Below the pieces are notes generated by a model. The model searched no databases. It was not told the origin of the DNA and worked only from the letters and a program-made list of their open reading frames with translations. This document shows positions 18,301 to 25,425 of a stretch of DNA of 64,000 nucleotides, one piece after another. The DNA is from Nonomuraea aurantiaca (GTDB lineage: Bacteria; Actinomycetota; Actinomycetes; Streptosporangiales; Streptosporangiaceae), in assembly GCF_020215705.1 (NCBI RefSeq), contig NZ_JAIWNB010000002.1, positions 620,001-684,000 of the forward strand. The letters are read 5' to 3'. How positions within the stretch are numbered: position 1 is the first letter of the stretch; each line of letters starts with the position of its first letter. Made by a program: the position numbers and the translations under genes.

Positions 18301-18598
18301 GGCGAGCCGGCAGCCGGCACAGCCAAGACCGAGCCAGGTCTATCGCAACGACGGCACCACCCAGCCGACCCAGTCCTACACCGTCTACGGCAACGGCCGG
18401 ATGTACCCCGAAGGCCGGCCGCCGACGAACCTCCCGGCGCGCGGCGGCTCCGGACAGGCAGAGAAACAGCTCTGGCGGAATGAGGAGATCGAGTTGACCA
18501 GGAGGTCCGGCGCGATCGCCGAACTGGGCGCCCGAAGCCAGAAGATCGTGGACAACGTCATCGACACGATCGACACCATCCTGGGCGGCTTGGGTTAG
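12350..18598 (+). CDS. Secreted RHS/YD-repeat protein with Lys/Arg/Ala-rich C-terminal tip
   Basis: 2082 residues. GGGAGAGG upstream fixes ATG 12350. After a basic N-terminus comes a signal helix (L-A-A-T-L-T-V-V-M-V-S-T-L-V-S-G) ending A-Q-A. A SpvB/TcaC-like beta region precedes many YD repeats (Y-T-Y-D-x-x-G-N). The RHS core ends at about residues 1772-1823 with L-G-A-R-E-Y-D-P-K-N-G-R-F, N-A-Y-A-Y-A-N-N and D-P-D-G. RHS shells enclose a variable C-terminal effector released by self-cleavage at the core. Here the tip (~260 residues) is a short hydrophobic helix, then about 125 residues almost entirely Ala, Lys and Arg (residues ~1830-1955), a Gln/Pro/Arg-rich stretch and an acidic/amphipathic end. 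No known toxin domain was recognised. The next gene is an unrelated SDR, so no obvious immunity gene. Confidence 0.93.
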   Translation: MDQPSELDLPEAHWNRLQQPAKRSSWPRRLAATLTVVMVSTLVSGMPAQAATRSAPNVQKETPVSGKKVPVLPALADPAQKQAWKAPPGTTWPKAQTVELTTTGDAQARSLGADTFPIRLAAPKSGTKTAKAAASPTPARVELLDPAQTQRAGLLGLALRVSPGQGLTAKSGKTRLAIDYSGFRYASGGDYGARLRLVRLDECVLTATATGCPQPQPVPGDNDTKAGTLTADVDMPAMYALAAAPSGSSGDHGSTSLAPSAQWSVGAQSGDFSWGYELRAPPALGGDEPDLSIDYSSQSVDGRTASTNNQPSWAGEGFELNPSGYVERRYKSCMIDGKKTGDLCWDQDNATLSLGNSAVELVKDATTKQWRPKRDDGTRIEYLTGAVNGDNNGEYWRVTTEDGTQFTFGLNRLPGWATGKPETKSVQTVPVFGNNSGEPCYSSTPANAWCQQAYRWNLDYAVDTHGNATTYWYALENNYYGRNMKPELGTLYARSGYLTRIDYGYLQNELFTKAPAARVVFDVAERCLPSGTITCAADQLKKETASSWPDVPFDQICDSGVKCTDRLSPTFFTRKRLAKVTTQVVNTDTAKCGGAQYCPVDSWTLTHQFPATGDGLSPSLWLASIQQSGHVGGTITLPKITFTGVQLPNRVDANEGRAPLVKWRVQAVNNESGGELRVNYAPADCKPGDLPAADKNTRRCFPQRWAPQNEAEVTDWFHKYVVTQTVEADRVAGSPNVVTDYEYLDGGAWRYAENILVKPEHRTWSDWRGFGRVRVREGDGQDTKRTLTEFRYFRGMDGDRQADGSKRSAQVVDTEGGKLDDLDQLAGFEREEILYDGDGGSILTATAEEPWSLKTAESTQGGVTKTAYAVEPKSMITRTALSGGKWRRTGEERAYDAKGLLTQVEEKGDLASADDDQCTRYTYARNDTAWMIDYTSRIQKVAAGCGTGVSALAAGDVISDQRVQYDGKAYGQAPSKGDVTAVQLATGDGTTTTDSTHTYDTYGRETSETDAVGTKSVTTYTPAAGAPATEIKETNQLGHVDRTLLEPAWGEPVAEIDANNRRIDMEHDALGRLIKVWQPDRSKASGQSPNTEYSYLMRNDGPSVVTTKTLRADGGYTTSHELYDGLMRERQTQEPAPRDDQTQDPALRDGRTITDTVYNSLGEAAKSNTGYFATGTPSTELLAVADADVPTQVVSSFDGAGDVNAQVLKAKGVEKYRVSATQEGDRIHVTPPPGGTATTRIGDADDRLIELRQYKGATPTGEYESTKYTYDPAGQLSTVTDPAGNVWRHHYDLRGREIKTEDPDKGVTSMTYNDADELVTTTDARGKTLWYGYDELGRKKELRDGSATGPLLAEWKYDELAKGHMNASIRYAGGQAYKAEINAIDTSYRSLRQTVTVPEREGKLAGSYVLNTRYTLDDQVQSVSFPAGGGLAEESVVYSYDELSQPTKVTGLSSYVTATRYSKLGETLQYELGTGGKKTWLTYTHDEATRRLTRMRLDRESAAATDLDLNYTYDAVGNVTKIADRAGGQDTQCFKYDHLRRMTSAWTATDDCASGTPQSDKIGGVAPYATSYTYDATGNRTKETKHAWGGAAESVRTSTYPAAGGKQPHALQSVGADVFAYDEAGNTTRRKVGNSDQSLVWDAEGNLESVTEAGKTTSFVYDADGERLLRKTTTDATLYVDDMELRFDFAKDAVEQTRYYTINDQPIAVRTPDNQVYFLANDHQGTGQAAVNAGTGELAIRRMTPFGEDRGSPPPWWPGQRGFVGGGNDPTTGLVHLGAREYDPKNGRFMSVDPIIDEEDPQQLNAYAYANNSPVTMSDPDGQLFWIAVGIAARIAARIIARKLAQAAARRAALAAARAAARRAAIAAAKRRAAALARKKALELAKKKAAAAAKKKALAAARKKAAEKAKKAAAAAARRRAAAAAKRQARREAAEAAAKRRAAAAARARNHRAGRLPRGIQQARQRPAHRPTSQRAVQRQSPPRASRQPAQPRPSQVYRNDGTTQPTQSYTVYGNGRMYPEGRPPTNLPARGGSGQAEKQLWRNEEIELTRRSGAIAELGARSQKIVDNVIDTIDTILGGLG

Positions 18599-18620
18599 CA
18601 CTCTGTTCAGCCGATGATGG

Positions 18621-18653
18621 ACCGGCGCGGGGCTCTCGCAGCTCCGCGCCGGT
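18621..18653 (+). terminator. Strong hairpin terminator after the RHS gene
   Basis: ACCGGCGCGG (18621-18630) pairs perfectly with CCGCGCCGGT (18644-18653), extended by GGCT/AGCT (one G-U) to a 14-bp stem with a 5-nt loop CTCGC. There is no U-tract, which is usual for actinomycete terminators. It separates the LamG-RHS operon from the SDR gene. Confidence 0.85.
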
Positions 18654-18711
18654 GGCGTTCCCGGACCCCGGTCCATAGAATCTTGTTCGGTTCCGAGGCG
18701 GGGAGGCCCCC

Positions 18712-19473
18712 ATGGGCGCGTTCGATCTCAGCGGTAAGCAGGCTCTGGTCACCGGCGCGTCGAAGGGGATCGGGCGGGCCATCGCGCTGGCCTACGCCGA
18801 GGCGGGGGCCGACGTGGCGCTCGTGTCCCGCTCGGCCGACTCTCTGGCCGAGGTCGCCAAGGAGGTCGAGGCGCTGGGCCGGCGCGCCGTCGTCCTGCCC
18901 GCCGACCTCACCGACCGCGACGCGGCCGTGGGCGCCGTGGCGGGGGCGATCGACGGGCTTGGCCACCTCGACATCGTCGTCAACAACGCCGGTGGGTCGA
19001 ACTTCCTCGTCGAGTTCAAGGATCTGCGGCTGTCCGGCTGGGACAAGATCATCCGGCTCAACCTCGACTCGACCATGGCCGTCTGTCACGCGGTGGCGCC
19101 CCACCTGCTGGGCCGGGGCGCCGGCTCGGTCATCAACGTGGCGTCGGTGGCGGCGCTGGGCGCGCCCTTCCTCGCCTCCTACGCGGCGGCGAAGGCGGGG
19201 GTGGTGGCGCTGACCAAGACCCTGGCCGTGGAATGGGCGCGGGCCGGGGTGCGGGTCAACGCCCTGTGCCCGGGGTGGACGGCCACCGGCCTGAATCGGA
19301 ACCTGTGGGAAGATGCCGCGGCGAACGAGGCGACGGTGTCCAGTGTCCCGATGCGCCGTTGGGGGACAGTGGAGGAAATGGCCCATCCAGCAGTTTTCCT
19401 GGCTAGTCCGGCTTCTGCCTATATGACGGGTCAGGTGCTGTTCATCGATGGGGGCGCGACGGCCATCGGGTAG
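18712..19473 (+). CDS. SDR family NAD(P)-dependent oxidoreductase
   Basis: 253 residues, classical short-chain dehydrogenase of the FabG-like type. Cofactor motif T-G-A-S-K-G-I-G at 14-21, structural N-N-A-G at 91-94, catalytic S145, Y157 and K161 (Y-A-A-A-K), then the P-G-W-T-x-T-G loop. GGGAGG upstream supports ATG 18712. The Gly pattern with Arg40 after beta2 (V-S-R-S) favours NADP(H). It is flanked by the RHS terminator and an unrelated hydrolase, so the substrate is unknown; a keto or hydroxy acid/acyl reduction is possible. Confidence 0.92.
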   Translation: MGAFDLSGKQALVTGASKGIGRAIALAYAEAGADVALVSRSADSLAEVAKEVEALGRRAVVLPADLTDRDAAVGAVAGAIDGLGHLDIVVNNAGGSNFLVEFKDLRLSGWDKIIRLNLDSTMAVCHAVAPHLLGRGAGSVINVASVAALGAPFLASYAAAKAGVVALTKTLAVEWARAGVRVNALCPGWTATGLNRNLWEDAAANEATVSSVPMRRWGTVEEMAHPAVFLASPASAYMTGQVLFIDGGATAIG

Positions 19474-19686
19474 GGCGGCGATGGTCAAGAAAGCGCACGT
19501 CACGGCGCTCAGCCGGGGAAGCGGACGAGCGTTTCCCTGGAGGGGCCCTGGCCGTGTATGGCGGGTGGGGCCGGCCACTGCCAGCCGTAAAAAAGACTGG
19601 TATTACAGAAAGCGGTCAGCACGGCGGCGAATATCGGCATAAGCCGTGCAGTGATTGTCGGGGCGAAGAGGTCTACCGTATCGTCC

Positions 19687-20478
19687 GTGCAGCTTTACAC
19701 GAGATCAGCCGGTACGGGACTCCCGGTCGTACTGCTTCACGCCTTTCCGCTCTCGTCGGCCATGTGGCTGGCGCAACGGGAGGGGTTGGCCAGGTCATGC
19801 CGGGTGATCACGCCTGACCTGCGCGGCTTCGGGGGGTCGCGGCTGGGGGAGGAAGAGCCGTCGGTCGAGGTGATGGCCGACGACGTCGCCAGGTTGCTCG
19901 ACGGAGAGGGGATCGACCGGGCGGTCGTCGGCGGCCTGTCCATGGGCGGCTACGTGACGATGGCGTTCTGCCGTCGCCATCCCGACCGGGTGCTGGGCGT
20001 GATACTCGCCGACACCAAGGCGAGCCCGGATCCCGAGCCCGCCCGCGCGAACAGGGAGCGCATCGCCCAGGCGGTCCTGTCCGACGGCAGCGCGGTGCTC
20101 GTGTCCGAGGTGCTGCCCGCACTGATCGGGCCCACCACCAAGGAGCGCCGGGCCATGGTGTTCGGGCGGGTCAAGGGGCTCGTGCAGTCGGCTCCGCCCG
20201 GCGCGGTGGCGTGGGCGCAGCGGGCCATGGCCGGGCGGCCCGACTCCTTCGACACTCTGGCCGCGCTGAAGGTGCCGCTGCTGGTCGTGGTGGGGGAGGA
20301 GGACGAGCTGGCGACCGTGGCCGACGCGGAGGCGATGGCGCGGGCCGTACCCGATGGCCGGCTGGAGATCATCCCGAAGGCCGGGCACCTGTCGGCGGTC
20401 GAGCAGCCGGAGGCGTTCAACGCGGCCGTGGCGGAGTTCCTCGACACCGAACTCGGCGGCGCCACCCGACCTCGCTGA
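19687..20478 (+). CDS. Alpha/beta fold hydrolase (class AB_hydrolase_1)
   Basis: 263 residues from GTG 19687. The frame extends to a GTG at 19651 with no ribosome site. TACCGT lies seven bases before GTG 19687, consistent with a leaderless mRNA, and the resulting N-terminus Q-L-Y-T-R-S-A-G-T-G fits the family. Oxyanion loop L-L-H-A-F-P-L-S near residue 17, nucleophile S85 in G-L-S-M-G-G, acid in G-E-E-D-E-L, His in K-A-G-H-L-S. The family includes 3-oxoadipate enol-lactonase-like, haloperoxidase-like and esterase members; the exact reaction is not known. Its last codons run into a 19-bp tandem repeat and a terminator shared with the convergent AI-2E gene. Confidence 0.88.
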   Translation: MQLYTRSAGTGLPVVLLHAFPLSSAMWLAQREGLARSCRVITPDLRGFGGSRLGEEEPSVEVMADDVARLLDGEGIDRAVVGGLSMGGYVTMAFCRRHPDRVLGVILADTKASPDPEPARANRERIAQAVLSDGSAVLVSEVLPALIGPTTKERRAMVFGRVKGLVQSAPPGAVAWAQRAMAGRPDSFDTLAALKVPLLVVVGEEDELATVADAEAMARAVPDGRLEIIPKAGHLSAVEQPEAFNAAVAEFLDTELGGATRPR

Positions 20479-20571
20479 CGGCCCGCACCGCGTCCGACGC
20501 CCGCACCGCGTCCGACGGCCCGCACTGCGTCCGACGGCCCGCACTGCGTCCGACGGCCCGGCCTGTGTCCG
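20478..20571. repeat. 19-bp tandem repeat, five copies, at the 3' end of the hydrolase gene
   Basis: Units of consensus ACGGCCCGCACYGCGTCCG at 20478-20496, 20497-20514 (one base shorter), 20515-20533, 20534-20552 and 20553-20571 (diverged). There are no spacers, so it is not a CRISPR. It starts at the hydrolase stop codon and ends at the terminator stem. Confidence 0.85.
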
Positions 20572-20593
20572 TCGGCCCGCAGCGGGCCGACGG
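20569..20593. terminator. Bidirectional hairpin terminator
   Basis: CCGTCGGCCC (20569-20578) pairs perfectly with GGGCCGACGG (20584-20593), plus one more G-C pair, leaving a 3-nt loop. It lies between the convergent hydrolase (+) and AI-2E transporter (-) genes and can serve both. Confidence 0.8.
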
Positions 20594-20597
20594 GCGG

Positions 20598-21683
20598 TCA
20601 GGCGCGGGCTTGGCGGGGGAGGACGAACTCGCGGATGATCAGCGCGATGGCGGCCGCGACCGGGATGGCCACCAGCGCGCCCACGATGCCGAGCAGCGCG
20701 CCGCCGAACAGGGCGGCGATCACCGTGACCGCGGGCGCCACGTCCACGGAGCGCTTCATGACGCGCGGGTAGATCAGGTAGTTCTCGACCTGCTGGTAGA
20801 TCACGAAGAACACCGCGCACGCGATCCCCACGGGCAGCGACTGGAGCAGCCCGACCCCCGTCACCAGCACCGCTCCGATGGTGGCGCCGACGAGCGGGAT
20901 CAGGTCCGTGAGCGCGACCACCAGCGCCAGCGCCAGCGCGTACTTCACGCCCACGATCGACAGGAAGATCCAGGTCAGCACGCCCGCGATGACCGAGATG
21001 AGGACGTTGCCCGCGACATAGCCGCCGATGCCGTCGAGAATCTGCTCGGTGATCTCACCGGTCCGCTCCCGCCGGGAGGCCGGGACCAGCTTGAGCATGT
21101 ACGACTTGATGGTGTGCAGGGAGCCCAGGAAGTAGAGCATGAGCACCAGCAGCGTCACCGTGGTGAACACGCCGTCCAGCACCACCAGCCCCGCCCCCAC
21201 GACCCCGCTGGCCAGCGAGGGCCCCAGCTCGCTGGTGACGAACGTGGCCAGCTTCGGCAGGATCTGGTAGTCGGCGTCGAGCTGCCGGAGCGTCGGATGG
21301 TTGCTGAGCTCGGTCACGTAGCCGGGCACGGCCGCGATGAACTCGGCCAGCTGCTTGCTCACCGGCGGCACCACGGCCAGCCCGAACAGCGCGAACGCCA
21401 CGATCACCCCGGCGAACACGATCGAGATCGCTCCCCGCCTGGCCAGCCCGCGCCGCTGCAACGCTTCCACGGCCGGGTTCAGCCCGACCGCCAGGAACAT
21501 CGCCACCACGATCAGGACGATCACGCTCAACGAGCTGACGACCATCTGCGCGATCGCGATCGCGGTCAGCACGCCCAGCCCGCCGATCAGCCCGAACGTG
21601 AACGGCCCCCGGGACAGCGGCAGCGCGTACGGCGGGGGCTTGGCGACGTCCGCCACGGCAGGGGATTCGGCTTCTGCTGACAC
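20598..21683 (-). CDS. AI-2E family transporter (TqsA/YdiK-like integral membrane protein)
   Basis: 361 residues from GTG 21683, chosen because AGGAG lies six bases upstream; the ORF runs 30 codons further without support. About eight membrane segments, with the family signature L-T-D-L-I-P-L-V-G-A-T-I-G-A in the second half and V-E-N-Y-L-I-Y-P-R-V-M near the end. The long soluble insert between about residues 95 and 200 is typical. The family is named for autoinducer-2 export, but many members transport other solutes such as Na+(Li+)/H+; no LuxS is present here, so AI-2 export is unlikely. It is transcribed in the same direction as the FilP/Scy-like gene, 141 bp downstream of it. Confidence 0.88.
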   Translation of the reverse strand: MSAEAESPAVADVAKPPPYALPLSRGPFTFGLIGGLGVLTAIAIAQMVVSSLSVIVLIVVAMFLAVGLNPAVEALQRRGLARRGAISIVFAGVIVAFALFGLAVVPPVSKQLAEFIAAVPGYVTELSNHPTLRQLDADYQILPKLATFVTSELGPSLASGVVGAGLVVLDGVFTTVTLLVLMLYFLGSLHTIKSYMLKLVPASRRERTGEITEQILDGIGGYVAGNVLISVIAGVLTWIFLSIVGVKYALALALVVALTDLIPLVGATIGAVLVTGVGLLQSLPVGIACAVFFVIYQQVENYLIYPRVMKRSVDVAPAVTVIAALFGGALLGIVGALVAIPVAAAIALIIREFVLPRQARA

Positions 21684-21824
21684 GGGGGACTCCTGGGGAT
21701 TGCGACAAACCACGGCGGTCATGGACACATGCCGTCCGGAACAACAAAGAGAGCCTAGCGACCCCAAGGTCACCAGGCTCTCTTCAGCCGTCAGCCCACC
21801 CCCGTGTAGTCGGTCGTGTGACGG

Positions 21825-23123
21825 CTACTCCTGCCACCACTCCGCGTCGTCCTCGCCCTTGGCCTCCGCCTTGGCGGCGGCCGGTGCGGGCTGGGCGGCG
21901 GGCTTGTCGCCGACCGGTGCCGGTGCCGCGATCGCCGGCTTCGGCGGAGCCGCCGTGACGGCGGGCTCGGGCTCCATGCCCGGCAGAGCGGCGCCACCGA
22001 GCAGCTGGCGCAGCTGCGCCAGGTGGCTGGTGATGCTGTCGCGCTGGCGGGTGAGCTCGTCGACCTGGCGCTGCATCGCGCTGCGCGTGCGCTCGGCGTC
22101 GTTCTTCGCCTCGGTCACTATGGTGTCGGCGCTGGACTTGGCCTCGGCGACGATCGTCTCGGAGCTCTTGCGGGCGTTGGCGACCAGCTGCTTGGCGTGC
22201 AGGTCGGCCTCGCGCCTGGTCTGGTCGGCCTGCTGGGTGGCCTTCGTGGCCCGCGACTCGGCCGTGGCCGCGCGCTGCTCGGCCTCGGCGACCAGCTTCT
22301 GGGTGTTGGCCTGCGCGGTGGCGTGGCGCTCGGCCTCCTGGCGCTCGGCCTCCTCGCGCCGCGACGCGAGCTGGATCTCGAACTCCGCCTCGTCCTGCGC
22401 CCGCTTGGCCTCGGACTCCTCCAGCACCCGCTGAGCCTGCGCCCGCATCTCGTCGGCCTGCCGCTTCGCGGTGGTCAGCACCTCGTCGCGCTCGCGCTTG
22501 GTCGAGGCCCGCAGCTGCGCCACTTCGCGCTCGGTCGTCGTGCGCAGCTTGGCGATCTCACGCTCGGCGTCGGCGCGCTTCTCCGCCACCTCGTGGTCGG
22601 CGGTGGCCCGCAGCTTGGCGACCTCGCGCTCCGTGGTGTTGGTCAGCTCGTCGGCCAGACGGCGAGCGGTCGAGCGGGTCTCCTCCGCGTCGCGCTCGGC
22701 GCTGGTGCGCATCTCGTCGCTCTCACGCGTCGCCTGCGCCCGCTTGTCGGCGGCCTCGGCCTCGGCGGCGGCCCGTACGTCGGCGGCCTCGACCTTGGCG
22801 GCGGCCTTGATCTCGTTGGCCTCGGACCGCGCGGCCTGGACGAGCTCGGTGGCCTGCTCTTCGGCCAGGCGCAGCAGTTGCTCGATGCGGGCGCCGAGAC
22901 CGGAATAGGTCGGGCGCTCCTGCTCCTGCAACTGGCGCTGGGAGTCGGATAGATCGCGCTGCAGGGACGTCACCTGCTCGCGGGACTGGCGGAGCTCACC
23001 GTCGAGCTGCTTCAGATGATCGTGGACCTGATGGCGGTCATAACCACGCAGCACGACGTCGAACTCGCGTGCTGGGGCATCCTCGAAGAAATTGTTGAGC
23101 TGGGCGTCGATGTCGGACTGCAT
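21825..23123 (-). CDS. FilP/Scy-like coiled-coil cytoskeletal protein (annotated elsewhere as cellulose-binding protein)
   Basis: 432 residues. The N-terminus has a DivIVA-like motif F-D-V-V-L-R-G-Y-D-R-H-Q-V-H-D-H-L (residues ~21-37). About 330 residues of near-continuous coiled coil rich in Ala, Glu, Arg and Lys follow, with a recurring E-x-x-A-x-x-R-A pattern. The tail is Ala/Pro-rich and ends acidic (D-D-A-E-W-W-Q-E). In Streptomyces, FilP and Scy form intermediate-filament-like assemblies that organise the polarisome at hyphal tips. The neighbours here (methylmalonyl-CoA epimerase, then a thiolase) match SCO5396-SCO5399. Only one such gene is present, longer than FilP (~310) and far shorter than Scy (~1300). 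Cytoplasmic; a role in polar growth is inferred from family and synteny. Confidence 0.85.
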   Translation of the reverse strand: MQSDIDAQLNNFFEDAPAREFDVVLRGYDRHQVHDHLKQLDGELRQSREQVTSLQRDLSDSQRQLQEQERPTYSGLGARIEQLLRLAEEQATELVQAARSEANEIKAAAKVEAADVRAAAEAEAADKRAQATRESDEMRTSAERDAEETRSTARRLADELTNTTEREVAKLRATADHEVAEKRADAEREIAKLRTTTEREVAQLRASTKRERDEVLTTAKRQADEMRAQAQRVLEESEAKRAQDEAEFEIQLASRREEAERQEAERHATAQANTQKLVAEAEQRAATAESRATKATQQADQTRREADLHAKQLVANARKSSETIVAEAKSSADTIVTEAKNDAERTRSAMQRQVDELTRQRDSITSHLAQLRQLLGGAALPGMEPEPAVTAAPPKPAIAAPAPVGDKPAAQPAPAAAKAEAKGEDDAEWWQE

Positions 23124-23289
23124 GGAGGCTCGATCCTGGGTTGTCGAGACGGCTACACGGGCCGGACGGGGGGTTCGGGACAGCCGAGCCAGGAGCCTGT
23201 GCCTCGCGGCAGGCGCCTTGTCCGGTGGAAAGCCAGCGTACTCCGCCAGTGCCGCCTGAGAAGCCCCGTCCGACTATCTGCGTGACTAG

Positions 23290-23739
23290 TTACATACGAG
23301 CAGTTTTGGGGTTTGCTGGGGACTCGGCGGCCTGTACGAGCTCAGTGAGCATTCCTCCCACGTCCTTGGGGTGCACAAACGCGATCTCCGACCCCATCGA
23401 GCCGTGTCGCGGGCGCTCATCGAGCAGCCGCACGCCCTTGCCCGCCAACCGATCCATCGTCTCGGCCACGTCCGGCACGCCGAACGCCACGTGATGCACC
23501 CCCTCGCCCCTCTTCGCCAGGAACTTTCCCACCGGCGTGTCAGGGGACAACGGCTCCAGCAACTGAATGTAGGAGCTCCCACCGGCGCCATCGGCGATGT
23601 GGAGCATGGCCTCCCGGACCCCCTGCTCCTCGTTCACCTCGCGCGCCACGACGGTCAGCTCGAACGTGTCCGAGAATAGCGCGATCTTGGCGTCGAGGTC
23701 GTGACAGGCGATACCGATGTGGTCGATCCGCATGAACAT
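23290..23739 (-). CDS. mce: Methylmalonyl-CoA epimerase
   Basis: 149 residues. Interconverts (R)- and (S)-methylmalonyl-CoA, linking propionyl-CoA metabolism to the B12-dependent mutase and supplying polyketide extender units. It is a vicinal-oxygen-chelate fold of two beta-alpha-beta3 modules: metal ligand His in I-D-H-I-G-I-A, second-module [11 protein letters not shown], and a final Glu in L-T-E-L-V-Q. ATG 23739 is chosen since AGG lies six bases upstream; an open extension to GTG adds ten unlikely residues. Divergent from the thiolase gene across ~84 bp. The pairing with thiolase and FilP/Scy is conserved in Streptomyces. Confidence 0.92.
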   Translation of the reverse strand: MFMRIDHIGIACHDLDAKIALFSDTFELTVVAREVNEEQGVREAMLHIADGAGGSSYIQLLEPLSPDTPVGKFLAKRGEGVHHVAFGVPDVAETMDRLAGKGVRLLDERPRHGSMGSEIAFVHPKDVGGMLTELVQAAESPANPKTARM

Positions 23740-23823
23740 GTGTGGCCTGCCTCCATAGCGAGCTTGCACCTACTCGTGGGTATGGTGTCAAAGAACCCCT
23801 CACGTGCACAGGAGGCCGTCGCC

Positions 23824-25008
23824 ATGTCTGGGTCCGTCATCGTAGCCGGAGCTCGTACGCCGATCGGCAGACTGCTCGGTGCCCTCTCCGGGCTGCCCGC
23901 CGTGGAGCTCGGGGGCATCGCCATCAAGGCCGCCCTGGAACGCGCCGGCGTGTCGCCGGAGGACGTCGAATACGTGATCATGGGCCAGGTGCTCCAGGCG
24001 GGCGCCGGCCAGATCCCCTCCCGCCAGGCCGCGGTCAAGGCGGGCATCCCCATGACCGTCCCCTCGCTCACCATCAACAAGGTCTGCCTGTCGGGGCTCG
24101 ACGCCATCGCCCTGGCCGACCAGCTCATCCGCGCGGGCGAGTTCGACATTGTGGTGGCGGGCGGCATGGAGTCGATGACGAACGCGCCGCACCTGCTGCC
24201 GGGCATGCGCAAGGGCGTCAAGTACGGCGGCGCCGAAGTGCTCGACTCGATGGCGCACGACGGGCTGTTCTGCTCCTTCGACCAGTGCGCGATGGGCGAG
24301 TCCACCGAGCGCTACAACGCCCGGCTGGGCATCGGCCGCGAGGAGCAGGACGAGGTCTCCGCCCGCTCGCACCAGCTGGCCGCCGCGGCCACGAAGAACG
24401 GCGTGTTCGAGGACGAGATCGTGCCGGTGGAGATCCCGCAGCGGCGTGGCGAGCCGGTGGTGGTCAAGGAGGACGAGGGCGTTCGCGGCGACACCACCGT
24501 GGAGACGCTGGCCCGGCTGCGGCCGGCGTTCGCCGCCGACGGCACGATCACGGCCGGTTCGGCCTCGCAGATCTCCGACGGCGCCTGCGCCGTGGTCGTG
24601 ATGTCCAAGGCCAAGGCCGAGGAGCTGGGGCTGCCCTGGCTCGCGGAGATCGGCAGGCACGGCAACGTGGCGGGGCCCGACACCTCGCTGCAGTCGCAGC
24701 CGGCCAACGCCATCAAGCAGGCCCTGGCCAAGCAGGGCCTGAGCGTCGGCGACCTCGACCTGGTGGAGATCAACGAGGCGTTCGCCAGCGTGGTGCTCCA
24801 GTCGGCCAAGGAGCTGGGCCTGCCCCTCGACCGGGTCAACGTCAACGGCGGCGGCATCGCGCTCGGCCACCCGATCGGCGCCTCGGGCGCCCGCATCGTG
24901 CTCACGCTGGCCCACGAGCTGAAGCGCCGGGGCGGCGGCCTGGGCGCGGCCGGGCTGTGCGGCGGCGGCGGTCAGGGCGACGCGCTCATCATCCGCGTAC
25001 CCGCCTAG
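23824..25008 (+). CDS. Acetyl-CoA C-acetyltransferase (thiolase)
   Basis: 394 residues, biosynthetic-type thiolase length. It condenses two acetyl-CoA to acetoacetyl-CoA or runs the reverse. Nucleophile C88 (N-K-V-C-L-S-G), N-E-A-F-A loop, G-H-P-I-G-A-S-G His motif and the second Cys in [10 protein letters not shown] are all present. CAGGAGG fixes ATG 23824; upstream in-frame extension runs into the epimerase promoter. Divergent from methylmalonyl-CoA epimerase, which fits short acyl-CoA metabolism. Two hairpins follow its stop. Confidence 0.94.
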   Translation: MSGSVIVAGARTPIGRLLGALSGLPAVELGGIAIKAALERAGVSPEDVEYVIMGQVLQAGAGQIPSRQAAVKAGIPMTVPSLTINKVCLSGLDAIALADQLIRAGEFDIVVAGGMESMTNAPHLLPGMRKGVKYGGAEVLDSMAHDGLFCSFDQCAMGESTERYNARLGIGREEQDEVSARSHQLAAAATKNGVFEDEIVPVEIPQRRGEPVVVKEDEGVRGDTTVETLARLRPAFAADGTITAGSASQISDGACAVVVMSKAKAEELGLPWLAEIGRHGNVAGPDTSLQSQPANAIKQALAKQGLSVGDLDLVEINEAFASVVLQSAKELGLPLDRVNVNGGGIALGHPIGASGARIVLTLAHELKRRGGGLGAAGLCGGGGQGDALIIRVPA

Positions 25009-25028
25009 ACGCGTCCTTCGCATACGCG

Positions 25029-25059
25029 GAAGGGGTGAGAGCTCGGCTCTCACCCCTTC
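25029..25059 (+). terminator. Hairpin terminator after the thiolase gene
   Basis: GAAGGGGTGAGAGC (25029-25042) pairs perfectly with GCTCTCACCCCTTC (25046-25059), a 14-bp stem with a TCG loop, 20 bp past the stop. No U-tract follows. Confidence 0.88.
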
Positions 25060-25078
25060 GGCTTACGGAGGTAGGTAG

Positions 25079-25108
25079 GCCCGGCCGCGAGGGAGGTTGC
25101 GGCCGGGC
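25079..25108. terminator. Second hairpin, probably bidirectional
   Basis: GCCCGGCCGC (25079-25088) pairs with GCGGCCGGGC (25099-25108), 10 bp with a 10-nt loop, followed by TTCTT on the plus strand. It lies between the thiolase (+) and the small convergent gene (-), so it may end the latter's transcript. Confidence 0.65.
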
Positions 25109-25121
25109 TTCTTGGCGGTGG

Positions 25122-25274
25122 TCATGAGGAGAGGAATCTGGCGAACACCGAGCGGTGACGACGCTCGGCCTTCTGTCCCTTCAGCGCCTCGCGTACCCGG
25201 CGGTGCTCAGCCGCGGCCTCGCGCAGCTCGTCCGCGTGGTTCTTCATGACGACGTATTCGAGTTCGGCGTTCAT
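25122..25274 (-). CDS. Small 50-residue charged protein of unknown function
   Basis: Read directly from the minus strand: ATG 25272-25274, stop 25122-25124. GGGAG sits seven bases before the ATG. The sequence starts M-N-A-E-L-E-Y-V-V-M-K-N-H-A-D-E-L-R-E-A and continues as a highly charged helix rich in Arg, Glu and Ala, ending F-A-R-F-L-S-S. It could form one long amphipathic helix or coiled coil. GC-rich codon use and a good ribosome site argue it is real. It lies 151 bp downstream of DUF4230 on the same strand and faces the thiolase terminators. No family was recognised, though small Arg/Glu-rich proteins of this style are common in actinomycetes. Confidence 0.65.
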   Translation of the reverse strand: MNAELEYVVMKNHADELREAAAEHRRVREALKGQKAERRHRSVFARFLSS

Positions 25275-25425
25275 CCGAATGCTCCCGTGTTCTTTCGGTT
25301 CTCTTCCCTGGCACTTTCAAGATTGCTCCTAAGGCCCCTGCCGCCACATCGGGCGGATGCCCTATCTGTGGTCTTAGGGCGACATGAGGAGATACCTAGG
25401 GCGCCGGTCGGAGGACCTAAGGCAC

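Noticed and set aside
14903..18676. 1257-codon minus-strand ORF opposite the RHS gene
   Set aside because: Mirror frame of a high-GC gene: Val/Gly/Arg/Leu-rich with no domain, while the plus strand encodes clear RHS repeats.
20478..20571. Possible CRISPR array
   Set aside because: Units are contiguous without spacers and no cas genes are present; it is a simple tandem repeat.
20598..21683. Quorum-sensing (AI-2) exporter reading of the AI-2E family gene
   Set aside because: Family name only; no luxS or quorum genes nearby and many members move unrelated solutes.
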